Below, piece after piece: positions 1 through 11,240 of a DNA stretch of 64,000 nucleotides; within the stretch, counting starts at the first letter, position 1; every line of letters begins with the position of its first letter. Below the pieces are notes generated by a model. The model worked only from the letters and a program-made list of their open reading frames with translations, ran no database searches and was not told where the DNA came from. Source of the stretch: Dicaeum eximium (lineage: Eukaryota; Chordata; Aves; Passeriformes; Dicaeidae); contig VWZP01005834.1 in the NCBI GenBank assembly GCA_013396995.1, positions 62,001 to 126,000 of the forward strand, given 5' to 3'. The position numbers and the translations under genes were made by a program.

Positions 1-3000
1 AAAAAGAAAAAAAAAAAGAAAAAAAAATTAAAAGAGGTTATACTTTTCTGGGGCTTATCTCCAAGTTCAAATGAGTGCAAAGTTCACACACACTGGTGTC
101 CAGTCTCAAGAAGAGGAATTAGCAGCTGTCAGAAGCTATATGTTATTGACATAAATTGATCTCCTGTTGAATCTTTCTTAGGATCTTCTGCGGTACATAT
201 TAGCATTTAACAGTCTACTACTGTTTTTATGAACAGAATGCTAATGCGACAGCACACCTACCTTCACTCCTTCACAATTTTCTGCATAATCCCTACAAAG
301 CAGAATAAATTTTATAGCAACACAGCATTTGAAAATTTCTTGGAGGAGTTCTATTTGAAACTTATTACACAAATTTCTTGCTTACTCAAAACCAGCACAA
401 GCATATTGATTTCATGAAGGTGCTTTTCATTAGTCAGCTGGACATCTTTCTGTTAGGACACAAAAGCCCTTTCAACAGCACATTTTCTGGAAATTTTTTG
501 CTTCTTCAGAAAATGTTCTGTTGGTGTTATCCAAGTAATCCATTCGAAGGACTTAAAGCTATTCTAAGGCAAGTTGGCTAAAAATTTGAGATCAATATAC
601 TAAAGCCACTAAAATCAAAGATCTCTTTTCATAAAATGTTTCTTGAACCTCACTTTCTTAGCATCTCTGTCAGGTCATTCATTTGCCAGGAGCCCACTCA
701 TACTCCTAGATACATTTTTCTTGAGCCTGTAAATTCTGAAACTGTACAGCTTCAAGGGAACTGTGTGTGCTTGGAATCCTGGTTTTATAACAGCTAGTTC
801 AGTTAAGAATTAAAAAATAAATATACTGCAATCCTTTTTGAATCCCTTTAAAATCTACAGTGGAAGGTAACATATATGGTCAAGGCTTGCAGAAAGCCAT
901 ATACATGATCTATTGGATTCCAGTATCAATTAGGAACTTCAGAAGGGTTTTTCTGCCTATGAGAACTCTATTCCATAATTAACAAAATAAAAACAAGAAG
1001 GAGGAAGAATATTTGTGTCACTTATATATAGGAACCTATTGTAGTATGCAAAAATGGCTCAGCCCCTTTTAGAATCCATTGGAATTTAACAAAAAAAAAA
1101 AGTTATAGGAGCGGAGTATTACAAATTATTCTTTGGATACTCCTCTATATCTTTCATTCATTTTTTCCTGACAATAAAGAATCTACAAAGTAGTAACTTA
1201 CATGGGTGATATGGATGCTGCAAAAAAATCATTTTAATGGATGTATATTTTGGCAATTGAAGAATCTGATTTCTGTATTTGAATGAAAACAAGCCGTAAA
1301 CCTTGATATACTTTGTAAACCCTTCATTTTTGTAGTCAGTCTTAGCTATACACTTTAACATCAAAATATTAATGATTTTGTGCAATATTCAACATTGCTG
1401 ATATTGAGTATTAAGGGATTTTCAAATCTATTGCACACATGAATCTTAAAATCAATGAAGAAAAGGTAAATTTATATAGGAATAAGATTGCACAGTGTGC
1501 TTTATATTCTCCACCACCTGAAGTCTGTATACTAAAGAAGGAGTAATTTCTAAAGCCCTTTCCAACCACAGCTACCACCAGAATTCATATTTGAAGTAAG
1601 CACATGAACAGGATTGGAATGAAGTGCAAGGTACAAATGTGTAAGGATGCCAAAACATTCCTTCTTTCCTTTCGTCTCCAGAGAGAGACCTGCAAGGCTG
1701 ACTGAAGTCATTGTCACTGCTCCAACCAGCAGAAGAGTCTGAGTGTTAAGTACCTGAATAATAATAAGAAGGAAGAAAGAATGCACTATGGCATTTTCTC
1801 CTTTTTTCCCTTGCTTTTGTGTATCACCTTGATGTTGCATAAACATCTTTTTATTCAATGATTTTCTCATCAGGAAATTCTGAGCTTTTGAGTTGCAAAA
1901 GAGCCAGGGGATTCCTCTTCACAGAATTTCATTTGTCTTTGTGTCTGCAGTGTTTGGTTTTAGAAATACAATACCAAAAGTCTGAAATATGAGCATAAGT
2001 AACAGCAGCAATAACATACTCAAACCATAAACTTCTTTGGGCATCTTTGTGAAAAAATATCAATTAAACAAGAACTATCACTGGTTGCCTTATGACATAG
2101 CATTCCCTTCTGATTGCATACCATGCTATAAGCAAAATCAACAGATGTTCAGAGTATGTTTGGATTTTTTTCTCCCAGTTATTTCTTCCCCAGCTGTTAT
2201 TGAATTTCTCTCTTTATCTATTGTTCACTCCTGGGTTTCCATCCAAGATATTTGCTAAATACTGCTAACACTGTTTTACATTAAATTGAGAGTTCCCTTT
2301 ATAAGAAATCTTTCCAAGCCTTGTTTTGTCTTACTGGAGTAAATGTTGAAGGAATTTCATGTTTACTTAATGCCAGTTTTAATGCTGGCATACACTATTT
2401 TAGAAATATAACCTAAGCAACCTAAGCATAATTTGTCAAATGAAATTTTCAAAGGAAGAGATGATGCTTTTTAATCCAGGTTGATACCGTTATGACTGAA
2501 AAAGTTTAATATCATTTATGCCAGACCACATAGCTTGCTCAGCTTCTTTGATATTTCTTTTTCTTTTTGTTTTCAATGATATAACAAAAATGATTAGGTC
2601 AACATAATACTCATAAGTCTTCTCACATTAAGGATATAGCTACTCAGTAAAACAGAATGTTAATGTATATGGCTTATTTTTCTAGTTCATATTTGTATAA
2701 GTTTGCCTTTCAGATGCTCACTTTAATTATATGTAATGTATAGTTATGAGTGTGATTACTAGAATATAGATTCTAGTGTGGTACCATTATCAAAAAGATT
2801 GTTACAGTCCTTGGATACCTGAACAAGGGAAACATTAATTAGGCATGGATCAGGGTTTTTTCCAGTTATTTTTAGTGGTACTAAGAACATTTTGGAAATG
2901 GTTTAAAAAGTGTAATGAAAAAAAATTGGAGGCAGTTCAGAAACAAGGATCTGGAATGATGAATGGACTGTAAAATATGATATTAATACCAATTCAGTAA

Positions 3001-4710
3001 AATTCACCGCAAAATCTGTGTCGTTTATCACATTGTAATTAAGTAGTTAATTAATCACCCCTGATTGCTAGCTTAATATAACCAAACCCAATGGTTGATA
3101 GTGAAAGTTGGGTAGATTCTTACAAAGGATTGAAAATACTTTTTTTTTGAGTCATGACAATTTTCTAGTAGAATTTTTAGTAGTTGTTTAACCTTCCTGT
3201 TAAAAATGGTTATTGAGATTTTTGAATTCTTAGGAACTTGTTTTATTCAGTTTGGTTTCTAAATGCAGGTTCATTAGGTCTGATAGCAGCAGATTGAGGT
3301 CCTATGAGCTCTGTTTGCATTCATGGCTGTTCTACTCCTCTGGACTTCTAGTTTGTGACTCTGCAGAAGGACTGTGAAATTAATTCCCTGAGCTGTAATT
3401 TTACAACTCTGCTAATGATGAATGACCACTGAAAACTGATGGCTTCATTCTGTGTTCCCCTTCATGATCTGCTTGAAAATATTGCCTGATTTGGATTGGT
3501 CATTGTAGTTTCTTTTGGGCATACCACTATTTTCCTTTGTCAAGGAGAGTTAATTAAGCCTCATAATTGAATATGCTTGTTACACTACTTGTACTGTTAA
3601 TCTAAACATCCTCAGGCAGAATCTCGGTATCCTCTTGCTCCCTTTTGCTTTTAACAAATAAAAAGGTGTATAAAAATAATTTTAAGATTTATTCAGTTCC
3701 AGTTCACTGAATGATAGCTGGTTTTTTTATGTTTACTGACGTAGAAGAATTTTCTATAATATTGTAATAAAGGCAATTACAGTCTCTTTGTATAAGAATC
3801 TAGAGGTTAACATCCACAATTGACAGTTACTGAAAGGAGAAAAGAACACAAAATATGCTTGCAGAGAGAGTTGTGTTTCTCTTATATGCAGAGCAAAGAG
3901 AAAAATCCATATAATAAGTAGTTTTAATAATGCAAGAACATGAACTCCCAGATTTAGAGGCCCAGCTCTGAAATGCTAAAGACATTTTTTTTAGTAAAAT
4001 GAAACATTCCAGAATAACAAAGGTGATTTTCATCAAGCATAGAGTTGCAGGCACAAGAAGACTGGGAACCTTGCATCTGATTTAGTACTGAATGAAAGCA
4101 TTTACCAGGCAGAATTTTTTTCAGGGATAAGAACAGTCAAATGCAATCAGAAATTGGTCTTTTAAATTGAGAACTGTAGAATGTTATAATTATCTGAAAG
4201 AACTGGCAAGCTTGGGCTTGATGGCATTACTGATCAAAAGTAACCTCAGAGGTTTCTAAACTTCGTTCTTATTCTGAAATTTTAGAGATTTATTATTTCA
4301 AACTATTATTTTTCTGTGTCTGTCTCAGTTCTTGTTAGACTATTGCGTGAAATGCTTTCTAGATTACTTGCAAATTCTTTTATTGCAATTATTTAAAGGT
4401 AAAATCAGGCTTTACATATAAAATCCCAAACTAATCCACCCAAAAATTTATGTCTAAAAATCCTATATTGTAAGTAAAGTCAGTCATGTTCACAAGCACA
4501 GAAAACCTTTCTTCTGCATGACAAAGAGAAAATAACATTATGTAAACAAGAATAGAGGTTCTACTAGCATCCCCTCAGCTTGAAATATTTCAACACTCAA
4601 AAGATAATCACTTGATCTAATCAAAGACTAGTTGCCTAGTTGCCTAGCAAGCCTTCATTAAAAAATGTTTGGATACATTTTTGCTTTAACCTATCGCAAT
4701 TCTCCTTAAA
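1..4710. other. AT-rich unique sequence, no gene recognised
   Basis: I see no recognisable gene, exon or interspersed repeat here. The stretch opens with a poly(A)-rich run at 1-36. Open frames are short (up to about 106 codons), lie on both strands and resemble no protein family I know. A small direct repeat of TTGCCTAG occurs near 4632-4647. This could be intergenic DNA or part of a long intron. Confidence 0.6.
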
Positions 4711-5214
4711 GAATCATAGAAGCATAGGACCTTATAAATTAGCTAGTTCCAGCCATCCTGTCATGGATAGGGACACCTTCCACTAGACCAGGTTGCACAA
4801 AGCCCCATCCAACTTGGCCTTGAGCAGTTCCAGGGATGGGGCATCCACAACTTCTCTGGGCAACCCATTCCAGTGCCTCAACACACTCATAGTGAAAAAT
4901 TTCTTCTAATAATTTCTAATATAAACCCACCCTCTTTCAACTTAAAGCCATTTCCCCTTGCTTATTACTACACACCCTTGTCAAAAGTCCCTCCCCAGCT
5001 CTCTTTTAGGCCCTTTTAGGAGCTGGAAGGCTGCAGTGAGGTCACCCCAGAGCCTTCTCTACTCTGGAGTGAGCAACCACAGCTTTCTCAGCCTGTCTTC
5101 ATAGAAGAGGTGCTCCAGCTCCCTGATCATCTTTGTGGCCTCCTCTGGACTTGCTTCAACAGGTCTGTGTCCTTCCTACATTTGGGGCCCCAGAACTCAA
5201 CAAACTACTCTGTG

Positions 5215-5450
5215 TAGAGTCCATCCATCCAATTCATGTCTTTACAGTTGAAAGACAAGGATGTCATGCTGGACAGTATCTGCTGGACAGTTCTGCACAA
5301 ATCCAGGGAAATTATGTCAGTTGCACTTCCCCTATCTACCAATGCCGTAGCCCCATCATAGTAGGTGACCAAATTTTTCAGGAGCTATTTTGTCAGCCAT
5401 GACAGCCATGTTGGCTGTCAGCAGTCACCTCATTATTTACCATGTCTTCC
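5215..5450 (-). pseudogene. CR1 ORF2 remnant, reverse transcriptase fragment
   Basis: The minus strand carries a decayed N-terminal to central reverse transcriptase segment. It resembles the NNEVTADSQHG block, then a degraded TNLV-x-x-YDG block, then SATDIISLDLC and a damaged F-D-T-V-x-H-D-I-L block. The last block holds a short internal duplication of about 15 bases. Near 5205-5222 it jumps to the family's late E/Q-F-W block, so the region holding the YADD-type catalytic centre is absent. The lost segment appears to match that in the CR1 copy at 25 kb. Confidence 0.8.
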
Positions 5451-5454
5451 TGTA

Positions 5455-5716
5455 GCAGAGCCCCAGACTCTTGGCTGATTCTTTTTCCATCCCCAGGTAG
5501 ACTCCTCACACTCCAGCTGGTCATGGACACAGAGGGCAACACCACCTCCTCGCCCCTGTAGCCTGCCCTTCCTTGTATCCTTCCATTCTAACAATCTAGT
5601 CACAGGAACAATCTCACCATGTCTCCACAAGATTAATAAGATTAAAGCCCTGCAGGCATGCATATCTCAAATTTCTGGTTTTTTGGTATGTGCTTTGCAT
5701 AGAGGCATTTAAATTG
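5455..5716 (-). pseudogene. CR1 ORF2 remnant, N-terminal endonuclease domain
   Basis: This is the start of ORF2, the apurinic-type endonuclease that nicks target DNA to prime reverse transcription. The minus strand shows FKCLYAKH (family start LKCLYTNAR-like), then LINLVETW, then GRGGGVALCVHDQLEC, the best preserved part. Two frames are needed to read all three blocks, and a stop lies between the second and third. The domain breaks off after a stretch resembling the W-V-R-I region and joins directly to reverse transcriptase sequence near 5455. The rest of the endonuclease and the start of the reverse transcriptase are therefore deleted. Confidence 0.85.
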
Positions 5717-5902
5717 GGGACCCAGTGAAGCTGGCTTAGTGGCTGTAATTCCTTTTCACTGCTTTTCAGGTACTTTTCTGCTGACCTGTGACCTCTCTCT
5801 GCAACCTCTGTGCATCTATTGCTGGCCCTGGCCTCCAGCTCTTAGGAGCAGGACAGACTGAGGTGTAGGACGGATTGTTCCTTCCCTGGCTACTTTAGTT
5901 TA

Positions 5903-6262
5903 AAGCCTTTTCCACCATCTTGGCAACCCTATGACCAAATATGTTCCTCTCCTTCTCTGACAGATGAACCCCATCAGCTCCCAACAGACCACATTTTTCA
6001 AAGTGAGTGGGATGGTCTAAGTAGAAAAATCCCCGACTGTGCCTCCAGGTCTGTGACCATTTGTTAATTCTACAGATTTCACCTGCCTTTTCAAACCCTT
6101 TCTCTTTGGGAGGGATGAGGAAAAAATTCCCTCATTGCCACTCCCAGAGCTCTGTAATTCTTTATATTCCTCAGTCTGCTTGTGCCTGTACTGCTGGTGC
6201 CCACATGAACAGCAGATAACAGTCAGTGGACTGAGGGAAAGAAGTTTATTGCCAGCCAACAG
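5903..6262 (-). pseudogene. CR1 ORF1 remnant, SGNH/esterase-like domain
   Basis: The minus strand encodes decayed pieces of the esterase-like (SGNH hydrolase) domain found in avian CR1 ORF1. A segment reading AVHVGTSSTGTSRL then IKNYRALGVAM matches the block that normally carries the GTND motif; the Asn-Asp has decayed to Ser-Ser. After a frame change, LLGADGVHLSEKERNIFGHR matches the C-terminal catalytic block with the D-x-x-H pair (DGVH) still visible. In live elements the ORF1 product binds RNA and assists retrotransposition. Here stops and frameshifts separate the blocks, so no protein can be made. Recognition is from motif memory, not a search. Confidence 0.8.
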
Positions 6263-6290
6263 ACCAAATTTCACTGTCTACTTTTTCCTT

Positions 6291-9200
6291 TCCTCAGCTA
6301 GAAAGCTTAGTGGACACTGAACCGAGGGTAAATATTTTTGAATGTTGAGACACAGACAGCATGTAGAGTTACAAGCTTGCACTTAACAGATTTATTTCTG
6401 GCTGTGTTTACATCAGTTAGGTGAATAAAGAAATATTTCAAATATGCGATAAATAACATGTCTTAAATAATTTAGAAGTTAATAAATGAGGTGTTTCACT
6501 ACTAACTGGGAAGTTAAAACTAGCTAGTAGCCTCTGCTCAGGAACATTAGAGGGACCAACAAGAAGCACACCCTTGGCTGAGGCACAGGCATCTGGCAGG
6601 CTGCCAGGTAGGAGGTGTAAAGCAATATCCTCCACACGGTCCAACGACAGAAGCAATTCCTCCCACTTTCTAGACTATGCCTTAGGCTCTGACAGCACAA
6701 GATGAACCTTAGTTAAAGGCAAAATTTCAGCAAAATTAATACAACTTCATGCAGACAAAGCTGAGGTGACACATCTATGCTTTACCTTATGTATGCAACT
6801 TAACAGTCTGTTTAGCATCACTCCACAGTGCAGCTCATTTCCTGCATCAAGAGCCAGAGTCATGAGAGCAGTTACTGATTTCAGTTCCCAGGCCTGGAAA
6901 TCCTAGCAAAGCAAGTAATTTGATCTGATTTTCCTTTTTGCCCTGTGTGTTTTTAAGACTACGATTTATCACATAAACTACTCAAAACAACACTCTGTAA
7001 AATCTGTTAGACACAGGCATAATGCTATTTTGGTGAAAATAAAAGACAATTGAAAGGAGCAAAACTATCAGAAATTAGCATGCCTTTTAACAGCAGTATT
7101 CTGTCCAAGGTTTTATCTGTTCAAGCCTTTTGCTCTACATATTCTTTTCTCCTAATCCAAGTTCTAAAAAACACAACTGCATGTTTTTACTTTTTTTTTT
7201 GAAGTCATGAAGGAATAATATCATATCTGATCCTACAAGGCAGCTGAACTCAAGTAGTGTGTGCTTCTCTATGATGACTAAGAAGGGATTTTGTAGAATT
7301 AGCTCAGATGCAGACATGTATATCATAGGCATGTAATCCTACCCAAGAATATTTGTGATATTCCTCTGAATGTGTCAGACATGCACAAGGCCTAAGTAAG
7401 AAATGCAGAAATACAACTATTTATTAATATCAAAAATATCTCCTCTGTGGAGTGTCCCTGGGTTTTGGATATAGAAGGAATTCAGGAAAGAAGTTTAGTA
7501 CTAAATTAAATGTAATGTTTCCTTTTTGTTTTACTTCTAATTGTTTGGCACAGTCAAGAGATGGGTGTTACTCCAGAGAACAAAGAGTATAATTTGCATT
7601 ATTTTACTACTGAAGGCTGAAACTTCTGACACTGAAGTTACCATATTTGGATAGCTTATTTTTAAAGTAACTGATAGTTTACAGATTCCAATTATAGGTA
7701 GCTTGCTGGATTAGATGGAGAAGTAATGGGCAGAAGAGGACAAAAAGCTTCTGCCTGAAGCTCAACAGTTCTGATTGATTTATCTTCCTAGTCAGGCTGA
7801 GCTTACTAATTTAGCTTTAAAAAGCCTTTCGCTTCATTCATTGCTTCCCCCATCCCAAAATCCCCAATTCCATTTTACATCAATGATGTTCAGATCTGGA
7901 AAGGACAACCACCATATGCAAATTCAGCACAATATATAACATCCACTTTTTTTTTTTTAACAGTACAGTAAGTGTTCTTTTGTCCCTTAGAAAATCTTAC
8001 TCCAACTCATATGTGTTTGCTGTGTGTCTTACTCCAATCCAACCCAAGCCAAACCAAAAAGTTTGGATTTTTTTCCTGGCATTTTTTAAATTTTGAAATA
8101 TTTCTTTATGTTTTTATTATTTATCTTTATATTAGAAAAAAACCCAACCAAACAGCCTTAAAAGTATTCTGTGTATAATCATCCTTGTAGAACAAGCAAT
8201 ATGAGTATCTTGATGTATTCTACTCAGGGAGCTATTTCCATCTTTGGTGTATTTTTACTTCAGACTAGCTCCAGTGAATCTCAAATTTTTAATTTGATAG
8301 CTATATAGCTGGCTTCTTTTTTATATATGATAAGCTATAATTTTAATTGAAAGCTTATTTAAAGAATCTACATGATGTTGCAAAGAAGGGACTGCAAAAA
8401 TTATTCCTTAAGTAAATAAAATACTTATTTACTCTCAGAGTTGTGTCTTTCTCTTACAATAACAGAAAGAATTGTCATTTTTATTGTTGTTTGCTTTTTT
8501 ATGCTCTCAGAAACAATGTAGTGTTTTTAAAGAAACGAGACAAGAATTTTCCTTAAATCACCCATTAGTGGAATTATTAATTGATTTGGTTCTTTTCTAT
8601 ATTTCTCTACTGAAATTTCTCAGTACTAGACAGCTCATTCTGGCAATATTAGTGAGGAAAGTCCTGCAAATTAAGAATGATGGCTTTTTTGAACTTAGTT
8701 TACAACATCATGATTAAATGTCAGCCTCATTAGTATAGGAGTATTTTCACTGTTTCAGTTATTGCAGCAGCAGTGAAGAACGATATGGGAAGCAGATCAC
8801 TGTAGACAACAATTTAATTTCAATCTGTATGATCTGCATAAAAATCAACCGCTCTGGTACAAGTGAATGAAGCTAGAATAATAATTATTGATGGATTCAT
8901 ATAGGAAAATACAAGAACCAAGACAATTTTTGACTAACAATATGAGTTTCTATGTATGCCAGATGAGCAAAAAATATGTGTGTGTTGTTCTTCTTGCAAT
9001 TGTGATTTAATTCGGAAGTCACAGAAATACAAAGAATCACTGAGACACCATGAAGATGAAATCATTTCTTCACAGGAACAGCAGAATCATTCCTATGTTG
9101 CCACAATGGAGAGATGCTTGTCCAATATTTGCTAGTGGATGAGTAATTGCTATGCAGTGATTGAAGCTTATACAACAAATCACAATTACCTGTCATTAGT

Positions 9201-10885
9201 ATTTCATTGCAACCACTGACTGCAAGTACTTTTGGACAGGAGCTCTCTCTTCTATACAAAACCCAAACTCTCATAGTAAAAAGGAATCAAAACTGTAACA
9301 CCAGTAAATCTGAAACTAAGTAATTTAATTAACACATTTGCAAGCAGATTTAAGGTATTATTTCAAAAGTGGCTTAACTGAATGTGAATCCTGAATTTTA
9401 AAGACATGTGCTTGTTTCTGTTGCTTTGTAATTTAAAAATAAACTTCACTATTTCGACCTAGCTAAACACCTCTGTGAAATGAAGAGTTTGTTCTTATAG
9501 CATTAAAAGTTACTTTGTATGGAGCTGTGATCCTTCGTTTTTTATTATTTTTCGGTGTATCTGAATAAATGCATAATGATTCTACACCCATTTGTTTTCT
9601 AGATTCAATATTTTTCTGGAATGCTCATCAAATGAATTTTAAATTTGCCTCCAAGCTCTGTCATACTTTCATTTCCCTAATTTTAAGATAGGCTTTGTTG
9701 GCCAGCAGTTCCCTCAAGATACTGCTGGAGATTCTCAGATTTAGTAAGTTTATCAAATACGTATGTCAGGAAATCTGGAATGATGATCACAGTGAAAATC
9801 AGCCATTTCTCTCTGTAATTTAAGAGCTAAATCTATTTCATATTTCATATTTATGTCATATTTAATAGTTATTAAAGGTCCTATTTTGATTGATCCTCTT
9901 CCCCCTGTCTCGTTGGTACAGTGGCATTTCATTATTCCCTCTAATTCACCAGCTGATTCATGTTCAGAATCAAATTGGGTGTGCTTGAATCATGCATCCG
10001 AAACCTGAAAAAAAGAGACAATATCTTTTTATAGGATGTTTTTAATCTGAATCATTTTTTTGAACATGAAAGGTGCACTCAGAATTTGAGTATACAACAA
10101 GCCTGCAAGATAAAATGACCCTAAAGAGCTTTTGGGTCATATTTGGTAGAACATCTGCAAGTAACTCTACTTTAGGGTCTGGTCATAGTTGCAAATGAAA
10201 CATTTATTCAAATATTGAATATGTCCTAAGGCCACAATGAAGGTGAGATTGTGCTTTCATATTTGTTTATTTTCCATTCCAATTAACTAAGAGCTTTTCT
10301 TTATTTCCCACAATGAAATAAGCAAAAAAGGTACCATGTGAAGGAGACAAATTTAGGACAGAGAGAAGAAATTATTTCTTAAGAGCTTCTAGTTTTTACA
10401 AGAAGAATAATACAACTCAATATTCTTTGTGGCATAGAGCATAAAAAGTCATGCACAATATCTCATGGTGCTTCACAAAACTGAACACATGTTAATTGTC
10501 TGCTTGTGAATGAAAGACTATTTTACTTTTTAGTATCACGTACCTATATTTTAATAAGCATGCATTTTGGTAACAGTTTTTGTTTTTATTGGCATACAGA
10601 ATGCTGTAAATTGAATTTTTAACTCCTATATACTATGTTTTTTATCTAAGTTAACTGTTTTCTTCTTCCATATATAAAAGAAAATATTTTCAAATGAAAA
10701 AAAGAATGTCCTTTTTCAAGGTTTTATCATGAGTGTTCCCATAACTGTGGGTAAAAATGCAGTGGCTGTTTCAAAGAACTGGTTCATTCATTTTCTGGGA
10801 GTCAGGTATGTGTTAGTGTTTCCTGACCATATTTTTTCACCTTTGTATGAGAGTCAAAAGGAGAATCTGCCTGCATTTTGACTCA
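6291..10885. other. AT-rich unique sequence, no gene recognised
   Basis: No coding exon or interspersed repeat could be recognised. Poly(T/A) runs occur at about 7191-7200 and 7949-7960. The interval 8740-8900 has balanced, non-repetitive composition and could be a conserved noncoding element, but that needs comparison with other birds. Open frames are at most about 80 codons and look like chance. Confidence 0.55.
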
Positions 10886-11240
10886 AAAAAAAAAAAAAGT
10901 AAATCCAGCTAAGTATTCAACTTTCTAACCTGGGGAAAAAAAATAAAAAACCGAACCAAACCCCAAGAACAACAAAAACAAACAAACAAAAAAACCCTGA
11001 AATAAAAACACCCAAAAACCAAACCAAACCACCACCCAAAAAAAACCAAAACCAAAACTAAAAAAACCCAAAAAAAACCCAAACCAAACAAACAAAAAAA
11101 ACCCAAAAAAACCACAAATAAACCAAACCAAAACAAATGAAAAACCCAAAACAAACCCAAAACCAAACCAACCCTGCCCCCAAGAAAATCAAACCAACCA
11201 AACACACATAAAAACCCAAACCAGGAAACAAATAAATAAA
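10886..11240. repeat. A/C-only low-complexity tract, degenerate (AAACC)n
   Basis: After a poly(A) run (10886-10898), the plus strand from about 10923 to 11235 is almost only A and C. Motifs such as AAACC, AAACCC and ACAAA recur without fixed period. The minus strand is therefore T-rich with many GG and GGG runs, which explains the Phe/Gly/Val/Trp-rich open frame of about 120 codons there. It looks like a degenerate simple repeat. A decayed poly(A) tail expanded by slippage is one possible origin. Confidence 0.85.

Larger units (their letters stand above)
4711..6290 (-). mobile_element. CR1 LINE, old copy with internal deletions
   Basis: This is a non-LTR retrotransposon of the CR1 family in reverse orientation. 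Its 3' end is at 4711, where the plus strand reads AGAATCATAGAA, the complement of the typical avian CR1 tail. Going up the minus strand the order is 3' UTR and ORF2 C-terminal end (4711-5214), a reverse transcriptase piece (5215-5450), the endonuclease start (5455-5716) and an ORF1 esterase piece (5903-6262). This is correct CR1 gene order, but all of it fits in about 1.6 kb where a full element is about 4.5 kb, so at least two internal segments are missing. Many stop codons and frame breaks show that it is long dead. The 5' limit near 6290 is approximate. Confidence 0.93.

Noticed and set aside
5433..5663. Minus-strand open frame of 76 codons as a small gene
   Set aside because: Its sequence is CR1 endonuclease (GRGGGVALCVHDQLEC), so it is a repeat remnant and was annotated as such.
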